Source of the DNA: Methylomicrobium lacus_A
GTDB lineage: Bacteria > Pseudomonadota > Gammaproteobacteria > Methylococcales > Methylomonadaceae
Length of the DNA stretch: 64,000 bases
Reading direction: 5' to 3'
Assembly (NCBI RefSeq): GCF_041897535.1
Contig: NZ_CP169217.1
Coordinates: 1,674,001 to 1,738,000, forward strand
Part shown: in pieces, positions 1-10,998 of the stretch
Position numbering within the stretch: position 1 is the stretch's first letter
Layout of the letters: the number at the start of each line of letters is the position of its first letter
Translations under genes and position numbers: made by a program
Notes under the pieces: model-generated
Told to the model about the DNA's origin: nothing
What the model saw: only the letters and a program-made list of their open reading frames with translations
Database searches by the model: none

Positions 1-1573
<1,573 letters not shown>

Positions 1574-1773
1574 CCAATAAGTCTGAAGTTATCAGTCAGC
1601 TGACATTTTCGCTTTTTCTGCTTGAGAACGTGTTCTGTTTCCCTTACACTTCGACAACTCGATTAAGATCATTTTCATGACCTCATCCGATTATCTCTGT
1701 GCAGTTCACTCGAACTCGTTACGCCACTTCACAGCAGTGATACTGTGTCGTGACTTTGTTACAGATTTCCATT

Positions 1774-1785
1774 TTGTTAAAGAGC
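1774..1785 (-). promoter_or_regulatory. boxA antitermination element in the 16S-23S spacer
   Basis: On the minus strand this reads GCTCTTTAACAA, the classical rrn boxA core bound by NusB/NusE. It sits between tRNA-Ala and 23S, the usual spacer location. The surrounding spacer (1574-1862) shows no other gene. Confidence 0.8.
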
Positions 1786-1862
1786 TATCGATACGTAAAC
1801 GCATCAATGCGATAAAGTCTTTTTTAACGAGAACTGCTGTTCTCAAAACCTTATGGCGTTGA

Positions 1863-1938
1863 TGGTGGAGCCAAGGAGGATCGAACTCCTGACCTCCTGC
1901 GTGCAAGGCAGGCGCTCTCCCAGCTGAGCTATGGCCCC
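1863..1938 (-). tRNA. tRNA-Ala (TGC anticodon)
   Basis: The reverse complement starts GGGGCCATAGCTCAGC, folds as a cloverleaf with anticodon TGC in the loop CTTGCAC, and ends GGCTCCACCA with an encoded CCA. Length is 76 nt. This is the standard second spacer tRNA of proteobacterial rrn operons. Confidence 0.97.
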
Positions 1939-2016
1939 AATGTCGGTTTAAAACAGCTTGCAAGGCAAAGCTTGCACTTTGCACCTACGCCTTTCGCCTT
2001 TTTTCACCTTGGTCAT

Positions 2017-2093
<77 letters not shown>

Positions 2094-2157
2094 AGGCTCA
2101 TGTCTTTCTGATCAAAATAATTTGTTGTGGATGCTCATGATGCCTCAAGCATCTTTG

Positions 2158-3692
<1,535 letters not shown>

Positions 3693-3840
3693 AATCTTGT
3701 TTGCCACTGTAAGATGTGACCAATCTTGGCTCGACTACAGAATTAAACGTAAATTACTTGAATTAACGTAAGTTCTTGTGTCGAATGTTTTATAATGCAT
3801 GACATTCACCACAAGCACCCACACAAATTATTTTGATCGT

Positions 3841-3854
3841 CTTTTTAAAGAGCT
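3841..3854 (-). promoter_or_regulatory. boxA-like element in the rrn leader
   Basis: The minus strand reads AGCTCTTTAAAAAG, close to the rrn leader boxA consensus. It lies between the promoter-proximal -10 box at 3882-3887 and the 16S 5' end, as expected for an antitermination site. Confidence 0.6.
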
Positions 3855-3881
3855 AGGACTTTCGCCCCGTTGAGTCGGACT

Positions 3882-3910
3882 ATTATAAAGACTTTTTATA
3901 ACCTGTCAAA
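3882..3910 (-). promoter_or_regulatory. rrn promoter, 16S-proximal, sigma70 type
   Basis: On the minus strand a perfect TTGACA (3905-3910) is followed after 17 nt by a perfect TATAAT (3882-3887). Upstream sequence is A/T-rich. Consensus boxes with 17-nt spacing predict a very strong promoter. Confidence 0.85.
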
Positions 3911-3988
3911 CTCTTTTTTGACTTCCTTTTTCGGACATCCTTTTCAGGATGAGCCCAAGCCTCCTAACCGAGCCTTGATGAGCCGATC

Positions 3989-4016
3989 ATTATATCCCGC
4001 TCAATCAATTTGTCAA
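3989..4016 (-). promoter_or_regulatory. rrn promoter, middle, sigma70 type
   Basis: On the minus strand TTGACA (4011-4016) precedes TATAAT (3989-3994) with a 16-nt spacer containing GAGCGGGA. It is about 105 bp upstream of the 16S-proximal promoter and oriented the same way. Confidence 0.8.
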
Positions 4017-4092
4017 TACTCCGGTTTTGGTTTCTTGCGAAACCCGCTTGGCTTCCTTTCGTCTTCCGGCGTCACCGCCGAAAGAGTGGCGT

Positions 4093-4120
4093 ATTATACG
4101 CACTTTCCCTGACTTCGCAA
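4093..4120 (-). promoter_or_regulatory. rrn promoter, distal, sigma70 type
   Basis: On the minus strand TTGCGA (4115-4120) and TATAAT (4093-4098) are separated by 16 nt. A/T-rich sequence at 4130-4160 could act as an UP element. The -35 box is weaker than in the two downstream promoters. The rest of 3693-4461 contains no convincing gene. Confidence 0.65.
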
Positions 4121-4461
4121 GCGTTTTGTTAAGATCCTGTTACAAATTTTTAAACCCCAGCCCTCAAACCCAGCAATCCGTTATTTCTCCTGGAAAATCC
4201 AAGCTTGATAGAATCACCCCCATTTCAGCAAGTCAGTACGATCCATCCGGCATTGCTATCAAATATCGGAGATGTCATTCGGCGCCCGCCCCGCCTTAAT
4301 TGATTCTTAAGGATATTCAGACTAAATTAAGGTACTGTTATCCGTATTCTTCGATCCATTTCGCGCTTGCTATTAAAGTGATTTTTGCGGAAATCACCTA
4401 AGCGGTAACCTGCCGGCGCTGTTTCACTCCACAAATTAACCCAAAATTCAGGAGATGATTC

Positions 4462-4911
4462 ATGTCGTTACCCAAATACTTCTTGTTTTTCCTGGCCATG
4501 TCCATGCTTTCGCTGGACACGAGGGCAGAAAGTCATGATGTGATCGGCTTTGTCAAAACCGTACAAGGTGACGCCACCGTTATCAGCGGCCGCGGCCCGA
4601 TCAAAGCCGCTCCCGGAACCCCCTTATATCTCGGCAGCCTTCTTAAAACAAGCAGTACAGGCAGCCTGGGCGTGACGTTCAGGGATAACACCGTGATGTC
4701 ATTCGGCCCCGACACCGAAGTCACCGTCGATGAATACCTGTATAAGCCGGCTAAAGGCGATTTAAAACTGGCCGCCAGCATCGTCAAGGGTACCCTGCAT
4801 TACATCTCCGGCGTCATCGCCAAGCTCAAGCCCGAAGCGGTATCGATCAACACTCCAACCGGCATTATTGGGGTTAGAGGCACGCGATTTGTGGTAAAAG
4901 CGGAAGATTGA
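4462..4911 (+). CDS. FecR-domain periplasmic protein
   Basis: The 149-residue protein has an N-terminal signal peptide (hydrophobic residues about 6-18, then charged and polar sequence after about 22) followed by a FecR-type beta domain, seen in VQGDATVI, LKTSSTGSLGVTF and, near the C-terminus, INTPTGIIGVRGTRFVV. FecR domains of this kind occur in anti-sigma regulators and in stand-alone periplasmic proteins. Here there is no transmembrane or cytoplasmic anti-sigma part, so sigma regulation is not supported. The start is ATG with AGGAG 8 nt upstream. The downstream OmpA-like gene starts 2 nt after the stop, so the pair is an operon. FecR-OmpA-CHASE2 neighbourhoods recur in proteobacteria, which suggests an envelope-sensing role (inference). 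Confidence 0.85.
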   Translation: MSLPKYFLFFLAMSMLSLDTRAESHDVIGFVKTVQGDATVISGRGPIKAAPGTPLYLGSLLKTSSTGSLGVTFRDNTVMSFGPDTEVTVDEYLYKPAKGDLKLAASIVKGTLHYISGVIAKLKPEAVSINTPTGIIGVRGTRFVVKAED

Positions 4912-4913
4912 AC

Positions 4914-5522
4914 ATGATGCCAGCGAATTCCCTCACTATTTTGTCGCGCCTGGCGCTTTTTGCAATCTCGGGCATCGTCCTTCCGGCTTGCTCCCAGTCT
5001 TATGTGGTACTGCTGGAAGAAGACGAGGGCAGCGTGGGCAAGGTGCGGATTACAACCCATGAAGGTATTACGGTGCTAGAAAAAGCACGCGAAGGCGCCA
5101 AGATCGGCGGCAAGCCGGGAAAGACGTTTGCCGTCAGTCAGCAACAAATCGATCAGGATTTCGGCGCCGCGTTAGCGGCCAGCCCCATAAAACCGGTGTC
5201 TTTCCAGCTTTATTTCAAGGAAGGCGGCATCCGCTTAACCGAAGCTTCCGCCGCCGATCTGCCGAAAATTTTGGAAGAAATTGGCCGCCGTCCCGCCCCC
5301 GACATCTCAGTCATCGGTCACACCGACACGGTCGGCAATGCCCAAGACAATGAGCGCTTGAGCCTCGACAGAGCCAAGACGACCGCCTCTTTGCTGCAAA
5401 AAAACCGGCTTCATGTCATTCATGTCACTATCGAATCGCATGGCGAAAAGAATCCCTTGGTGCCGACGCCCGACAATACCGAAGAACCTCGCAACCGCCG
5501 GGTGGAAGTGACGGTCAGGTAA
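4914..5522 (+). CDS. OmpA-family peptidoglycan-binding lipoprotein
   Basis: The N-terminus is a lipoprotein signal with lipobox LPAC (Cys about residue 25 from the chosen ATG). The C-terminal half is an OmpA-like domain: VIGHTDTVGNAQDNERLSL and the closing NRRVEVTV contain the conserved Asp and Arg that bind diaminopimelate in peptidoglycan. The middle (about 40-90) is not recognised. The ATG at 4914 is preferred because GGAAG lies about 7 nt upstream; a TTG at 4908 overlapping the upstream stop is also in frame. It follows the FecR gene directly and probably anchors an envelope complex to the cell wall. Confidence 0.85.
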   Translation: MMPANSLTILSRLALFAISGIVLPACSQSYVVLLEEDEGSVGKVRITTHEGITVLEKAREGAKIGGKPGKTFAVSQQQIDQDFGAALAASPIKPVSFQLYFKEGGIRLTEASAADLPKILEEIGRRPAPDISVIGHTDTVGNAQDNERLSLDRAKTTASLLQKNRLHVIHVTIESHGEKNPLVPTPDNTEEPRNRRVEVTVR

Positions 5523-5573
5523 CTTCGCAAACTACTTCCTGTTTCTCAATCCTTTTTTTCGCCATTCTGTAAA

Positions 5574-7811
5574 GTGCCGCTTATAAAACACGCTCCACTC
5601 AATAATCACGATACGATGTTGCGGCCCATGTGCTCGATGAAATTAGACGCATTGAATTCCAACCCCACCGCCATTTTAATTTGCGCCGAGTCCAACTCGG
5701 GGACGCATTTTCGGCAAGCATTGCTCGATTCTTCACCGCACTGCACGGTTAAATTGCTTGAAGATCCTTTCCAAGTCGTTCCGACCTTATTACAGGATCA
5801 CTATGGCCTCGTGCTGATCGATATAGACAGCCGCCGGATTGCCGGCGAAGACCTGGTCCAAGCGATAAGAGTGCATTTTTCGCCAGCCGAACTGCCGATA
5901 CTGATCAGCCATGGAGCGTTATCGCTCGATAAACGCAATGCGGCGTTGAAAGCCGGCGCGAACGATTGGCTGAATCCGATCGATACAACCGAAGCGACGC
6001 TAAGGATCAACAATTGCCTGACTTTGGGTGCTTTATACCGCGCCAACAAAGCCATCCAGAACCAACTCGAAGAAGAGATAAAAACCCGAACCGCAAAACT
6101 CGACATGCTGATCGACAGCGGCCTGATGATGTCGATGGAAAAAAGCCGGTCCAAGTTGCTGAAACATATTCTGGTGGAGGGCCAGCGCCTGCTAAACTGC
6201 GACGGCGGCACGATGTACCTCGTTACCGAGGGAAATACGCTGCGTTTTGCCGAACGGACCCGCGGCGATCATTTACCCTTCGAAGAAATCGCGCTTTACG
6301 ATAGGACCACAGGCCAGGCCAATGCGATGTATGCCTCCACTTATGCGGCGCTGCATAATGAAACGGTCATCATCGATGACGCGCATCAGGAAATCCGCTT
6401 CGACTGCAGCGGCACCCGCAAGTTTGACGCCCTGACTGGCTATCGCACCGTGTCCCTGCTGACCGTACCGATGGCGCCGCGCGGCGGCAAGGTGATCGGC
6501 ATACTACAGTTTTTTAATGCCAAGGATCCCGCGACCGAGAAGATTATTTCATTCCCTCCCGACATCATCGATCTGGTCGGCGCGCTGGCCGCGCAAGCCG
6601 CGGTGGCTCTGGACAACCTGCAACTGGTGCAAAACCAAAAAGACACGACCGAAAACATTATCCGGATCATGGCGGAGGCCCTGGACAGCAAAAGCCCGCA
6701 TACCGGCCACCATTGCGTGCGGGTACCGGAACTGGCGTTCATGCTGGCCGAAGCCGCCTGCAAAGAAACCCACGGACCTTTGGCCGATTTCAATTTTGCA
6801 TCCGAGGATGAATGGTTCGAGTTTCGCGTCGGCGCCTGGCTGCACGACTGCGGCAAGGTCACGACGCCCGAGCATGTGATTGAAAAAGCGACCAAGCTGG
6901 ATACGATCTACAATCGCATTCACGAAATTCGGATGCGCTTTGAAGTCCTGCTGCGGGACGCCGAGATTGCCTGCCTGCAAGCGCGGCTGCAAGGTCAGGA
7001 CGAGGCGACTGCCAACGCCCATTTTGAACAACAGAAGGCCGAACTCATGGATGATTTCGCCTTCATCGCCTCATGCAATTTGGGCAAGGAAGCGATGAAT
7101 CCAGCCGATATCGAGCGCATCAAAACGATTGCGCAAAAGCAATGGCTGCGCCACTTCGACGACAGGCTCGGCTTGTCGCGCGACGAGATGCATCGCCGAC
7201 ACGGCGAAACCCAAACACCGCTGCCGGCTGAAGAACGCCTGTTGAGCGACAAAGCCTGCCACATCATCCCGCGCAAGAATCAACAAAAACCCCGAGCCGA
7301 ACTCGGCATCAAAATGACCGTTCCCGAAAATCTTTATAATTACGGCGAACTCTATAACTTGACCGTGCAAAAAGGCACGCTGACTCTTGAAGAACGCTAT
7401 AAGATCAACGAACATATCATCGAAACGATCAAAATGCTCGAACAATTGCCGTTTCCGGATTCGTTGAGGCGTGTTCCGGAGTATGCCACCACGCATCATG
7501 AAACGCTTGACGGACAGGGTTATCCGCGCCGGCTATCCGCATCCGACTTGTCGGTTCCTGCCCGGATCATGGCGATTGCCGATATTTTTGAAGCGCTGAC
7601 CTCAGCCGACCGACCCTATAAACAGCCCTACAAGCTGTCCAAGGCGCTCAAAATTCTGCACGACATGAAACTCAAGCGGCATATTGATCCTGACTTATTC
7701 GATCTTTTTTTAACCTCGGGAACTTACCGGAAGTTTGCCGAACTGTTTTTGGAGCCAGGGCAGATCGACGATGTCGACATTACTGCCTTTTTAAGTTCCC
7801 CCAGCCATTAA
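5574..7811 (+). CDS. Receiver-like/GAF/HD-GYP protein (c-di-GMP phosphodiesterase family)
   Basis: The 745-residue protein has three parts. Residues about 30-150 resemble a response-regulator receiver (LVLIDIDS with a candidate phospho-Asp), but the usual Lys-Pro near its end is Asn-Pro, so phosphorylation may be lost. A short coiled segment leads into a GAF domain (about 185-350). Residues about 365-740 form an HD-GYP domain with HTGHH, HDCGKVTTP and HHETLDGQGYP. An unusual insert of roughly 150 charged residues, largely coiled-coil-like, splits the HD part from the GYP part. HD-GYP enzymes hydrolyse c-di-GMP. The start is uncertain: GTG at 5574 is the longest, and ATG at 5616 or later is possible; no clear ribosome site is seen. 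It precedes a cyclic nucleotide phosphodiesterase by 12 nt. Confidence 0.85.
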   Translation: MPLIKHAPLNNHDTMLRPMCSMKLDALNSNPTAILICAESNSGTHFRQALLDSSPHCTVKLLEDPFQVVPTLLQDHYGLVLIDIDSRRIAGEDLVQAIRVHFSPAELPILISHGALSLDKRNAALKAGANDWLNPIDTTEATLRINNCLTLGALYRANKAIQNQLEEEIKTRTAKLDMLIDSGLMMSMEKSRSKLLKHILVEGQRLLNCDGGTMYLVTEGNTLRFAERTRGDHLPFEEIALYDRTTGQANAMYASTYAALHNETVIIDDAHQEIRFDCSGTRKFDALTGYRTVSLLTVPMAPRGGKVIGILQFFNAKDPATEKIISFPPDIIDLVGALAAQAAVALDNLQLVQNQKDTTENIIRIMAEALDSKSPHTGHHCVRVPELAFMLAEAACKETHGPLADFNFASEDEWFEFRVGAWLHDCGKVTTPEHVIEKATKLDTIYNRIHEIRMRFEVLLRDAEIACLQARLQGQDEATANAHFEQQKAELMDDFAFIASCNLGKEAMNPADIERIKTIAQKQWLRHFDDRLGLSRDEMHRRHGETQTPLPAEERLLSDKACHIIPRKNQQKPRAELGIKMTVPENLYNYGELYNLTVQKGTLTLEERYKINEHIIETIKMLEQLPFPDSLRRVPEYATTHHETLDGQGYPRRLSASDLSVPARIMAIADIFEALTSADRPYKQPYKLSKALKILHDMKLKRHIDPDLFDLFLTSGTYRKFAELFLEPGQIDDVDITAFLSSPSH

Positions 7812-7823
7812 ACCGGAGGTTAT

Positions 7824-8690
7824 TTGAACATTGTACGTCCACCTTTTCGAGTCGATTCCGCCCAAACGGCCGAAGAGGCCGGCGTCGAAATCGTGCAGGC
7901 CTTTTTAGCGATCGAAAATCTACCCGAAAAAGTCAGCCGGGTTTTTGCGGCTCTGCTAAGCTGCCTCAATGCTGCGCCTGATGATTCGCTCGCCGTTGCC
8001 GGCCATCGCCTGGCCTGGACCATCGACCATGACGATCCCCACCTCGATCTTCCCTATCATAACCGGCAGCATGTTTGCGAGGTGATGCTGTGTTGCCATT
8101 ATCTGGCTCGGCGCCTGAACCTGGATCAGCGAGAAACGCTCGAAATCCTGTTGGCCTCGCTATTCCACGACTTCCGGCACGACGGCACAAGCAATGGCGG
8201 CTTACCTTTCCGCTTAGAGCGCAATTCGGTCGTCCTGGCCGAACCTTATTTGCTTGGCGCCGGCGTCACATCGGCCCAACGCCGCAAGCTGGCGGCGCTG
8301 GTGCTGGCGACCAATCCGAACATAGGCCTGCCGATCGCCCATGCCAGCTACGATCACCATCATCATCGCGCGCCACTGCCGGAAATCCCCGTCACAGCAC
8401 CCGAATTGAACGCACTCCGCAGCCGCCCCGCCGCCGACCAAGCCTTGATCCTGTGCGCTGCGGACATATTGCCGTCGATCGGCCTGACGATAGCTTATGC
8501 CCAAGCGTTGCAGGAAAAACTGGCTAAAGAATGGGGAACGGATTTAGGCATCGAAGACAAATTGCGCTTTATCGACAACACCCTGCCGATTTTTGCGATA
8601 TGCGATTTTTTTGCGCCGAACATTCTTCGTCTCAAAGCCTATTTAATGGATCAGCTTGAGACTCAACACGATGCACGAAAAACCGGTTAA
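7824..8690 (+). CDS. Class I-type 3',5'-cyclic nucleotide phosphodiesterase
   Basis: This 288-residue protein carries the signature of class I (mammalian-type) cyclic nucleotide phosphodiesterases: YHNRQHVCEV around residue 75, then FHDFRHDGTSN around 114-124, matching the family pattern YHNxxHxxxV and HDxxHxGxxN, and later a third metal-ligand Asp region, CAADILPSI. These His and Asp residues bind the two catalytic metals. The family hydrolyses cAMP and/or cGMP. The start is TTG at 7824 with GGAGG 5 nt upstream, better supported than any ATG. The gene overlaps the following cyclase gene, so an enzyme that makes a cyclic nucleotide and one that destroys it are co-translated. Confidence 0.8.
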   Translation: MNIVRPPFRVDSAQTAEEAGVEIVQAFLAIENLPEKVSRVFAALLSCLNAAPDDSLAVAGHRLAWTIDHDDPHLDLPYHNRQHVCEVMLCCHYLARRLNLDQRETLEILLASLFHDFRHDGTSNGGLPFRLERNSVVLAEPYLLGAGVTSAQRRKLAALVLATNPNIGLPIAHASYDHHHHRAPLPEIPVTAPELNALRSRPAADQALILCAADILPSIGLTIAYAQALQEKLAKEWGTDLGIEDKLRFIDNTLPIFAICDFFAPNILRLKAYLMDQLETQHDARKTG

Positions 8691-10809
8691 GTCGCGCACA
8701 GGCCTTGGACTCACCCTGCTGACGATTGCCTGTGCCGCATTTCTGCAACTGTCCAATCCGGTACCGGTGCAAATCCTGCGCAACACGACTTTCGACCAGT
8801 TCCAACGCTTCCAGCCGCGCAACTACCACGATGAGCCGGTCAGGATCATCGATATCGACGACGAAAGTCTCAAGCGCCTGGGGCAATGGCCATGGCCGCG
8901 CACACGCCTGGCCAAGTTGCTTGCCGTCTTGAAGCAGGCGGAACCCAAAGCGATTGCCTTCGATATACTCTTCGCGGAAGCCGACCGCACGTCGCCGCAG
9001 GCGATGCTGAATCTATGGCCTGTCTCCGAGGATCTGCGCCGCCTGCTCGCCAAGTTGCCCGATCACGACCAGATTTTTGCCGAGGAAATGACCGGCAGCC
9101 ATGTGATCCTGGGCTTCTCCCCCAATGACCCAAGCCCCGCCGAACGCCAACTACCACCCGCGAAGGCGCGCTTCGTCGAAATCGGCGGATCGCCGAAGCC
9201 CTATCTGCCGTCCATTCAGGACTTCGTTGCGCCATTGCCGCCTTTCGAAACGGCCGCCGAAGGCATCGGCGCCCTCACCTTCATCCCCGATGCGGACGGC
9301 ATCATCCGAAAAATCCCGCTGCTGCTGAACTATCGCGGCACGCTCGTACCCGCGCTGGCCGCCGAAGCCTTGCGTATCGCGCAGCAGGCCAAGAATTACA
9401 CGATCGTGTCCGGCACCGAAAACGGCGCCGGCATCGGCGAAATCCGTATCGGTAAGATGACCGTGCCGACGACGGCGCAGGGCGAAATCTGGATTCATTA
9501 CACCCGGCCGGAAGCCAGGCGTTTTATTCCGGCCTGGCAGATCCTTTCCGGAAATATCCCCGCGGCCTCATTGCAAGGCGGCATCCTGCTGGTCGGCGCT
9601 TCGGCTCAGGGCCTGATGGACCTGCGCTTCAGCCCGCTCGGCGACATCATTCCGGGCATCGAAATTCACGCCCAGGCGCTCGAACAAATGCTGAGCGGCA
9701 GCCATTTGCTCCGCCCTTCCTGGTCGAACTCACTCGAATTACTGATCGTTGCGCTGGGCGGCTTAGCGGTCGGCCTGATTACCTTGAATGCCGGCGCCCT
9801 GGCCTCATTCGGCGTTTTCCTGCTGGCCCTGGCATCCTTATGGCTTGGCGCCTGGCAGGCCTATCAAAGCCACTATCTGCTCGTCGATCCGATGGTTCCG
9901 AGCGCCGGCCTGGGGCTGGTTTTTCTGGTCGCCAGCGTATTCCGGCACCTCTACAGCGAGCGCCGGCAGCGCTGGGTCAAGGAAGCCTTTGCGCGCTACA
10001 TCTCGCCGAACCGGGTCGAACATCTGATCGAACATCCCGAAGCGCTCGAACTCGGCGGCCGTCGCCAGGTTTGCAGCTTCGTGTTCAGCGACCTCGCCGA
10101 CTTCACCGGCCTGATGGAATGCATGGACCCCGGCGAAGCGGTCGCCTTGCTGAATCATTATCTGGACGAGATGATCGCGATCGCCTTTCTGCATCACGGC
10201 ACGCTGGACCGCATCGTCGGCGATGCAGTCGCGATCATGTTTTCGGCGCCTTTGGAACAAAAAGACCATCAACGCCGGGCGCTGGAATGCGCGATCGACA
10301 TGCAGCGTTTCGCCCGCCGATACAGCCAGGATTTGAACGCAAAGGGCATCCGCTTCGGACAGACCCGCATCGGCGTCCATACCGGCGAAGTGATTGTCGG
10401 CAATTTCGGCGGCAATACCATTTTCGATTACCGGGCGCTCGGCGACCCGGTCAATACCGCATCAAGGCTCGAAGGCGCGAATAAATATCTCGGAACATCG
10501 ATTTGCGTGTCGGAAGCGACTCTGGCCGGCTGCCCCGATCTCCCCGCCCGCCCGATCGGGCGCTTGCGGGTCAAGGGAAAAACCATCCCCTTGCAGGTTT
10601 TCGAACCGCTGGATGCGGTACTATCCGGCCAAGCCGCATTAGAAGATTATTTGGAGGCGTACCGATTGATGCGCGAGGAACAACCCGGCGCCATCGCGGC
10701 ATTTAGGCAATTGGCGGCCAATTATCCAGGCGATTCCCTGGTGGCTTTTCATTGGCAGCGTTTGCGCGAAAATAAAACCGGCGATTTGATCGAATTGTCC
10801 GGGAAATAA
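8671..10809 (+). CDS. CHASE2-domain class III adenylate/guanylate cyclase
   Basis: The protein (about 712 residues from ATG 8671) has an N-terminal transmembrane helix, a periplasmic CHASE2 sensor (about 30-350, with DIDDESLKRLGQWPWPR and GVxxHAQALEQ-like elements), three closely packed helices (about 353-425) and a cytoplasmic class III cyclase domain (about 460-640). Metal-binding Asp residues lie in FSDLADFT and IVGDAV, and the transition-state Asn/Arg pair in VNTASR. The position that is usually the purine-contacting Lys in KxxGD is Arg (DRIVGD), so cAMP versus cGMP specificity is not certain. TTG at 8656 is an alternative start. It overlaps the phosphodiesterase gene by 20 nt. The C-terminal 70 residues look helical. 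Confidence 0.9.
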   Translation: MHEKPVKSRTGLGLTLLTIACAAFLQLSNPVPVQILRNTTFDQFQRFQPRNYHDEPVRIIDIDDESLKRLGQWPWPRTRLAKLLAVLKQAEPKAIAFDILFAEADRTSPQAMLNLWPVSEDLRRLLAKLPDHDQIFAEEMTGSHVILGFSPNDPSPAERQLPPAKARFVEIGGSPKPYLPSIQDFVAPLPPFETAAEGIGALTFIPDADGIIRKIPLLLNYRGTLVPALAAEALRIAQQAKNYTIVSGTENGAGIGEIRIGKMTVPTTAQGEIWIHYTRPEARRFIPAWQILSGNIPAASLQGGILLVGASAQGLMDLRFSPLGDIIPGIEIHAQALEQMLSGSHLLRPSWSNSLELLIVALGGLAVGLITLNAGALASFGVFLLALASLWLGAWQAYQSHYLLVDPMVPSAGLGLVFLVASVFRHLYSERRQRWVKEAFARYISPNRVEHLIEHPEALELGGRRQVCSFVFSDLADFTGLMECMDPGEAVALLNHYLDEMIAIAFLHHGTLDRIVGDAVAIMFSAPLEQKDHQRRALECAIDMQRFARRYSQDLNAKGIRFGQTRIGVHTGEVIVGNFGGNTIFDYRALGDPVNTASRLEGANKYLGTSICVSEATLAGCPDLPARPIGRLRVKGKTIPLQVFEPLDAVLSGQAALEDYLEAYRLMREEQPGAIAAFRQLAANYPGDSLVAFHWQRLRENKTGDLIELSGK

Positions 10810-10998
10810 GACGATCTTCGCACGTTAAAAAAGAGTCCCACGCGACGGGCTTCTTAGCGCCTGCACGTGTGAAAAACTACCGTTTCACATTGATCAAAAC
10901 GGGGTAATATCTGTTAGGGCTTTCATGTCCACAATTTTCGAGCGTGCGGGCAATATCGATGCTGCTTGAAAAATCCGCAACGATAACAGGAGCGTCCG

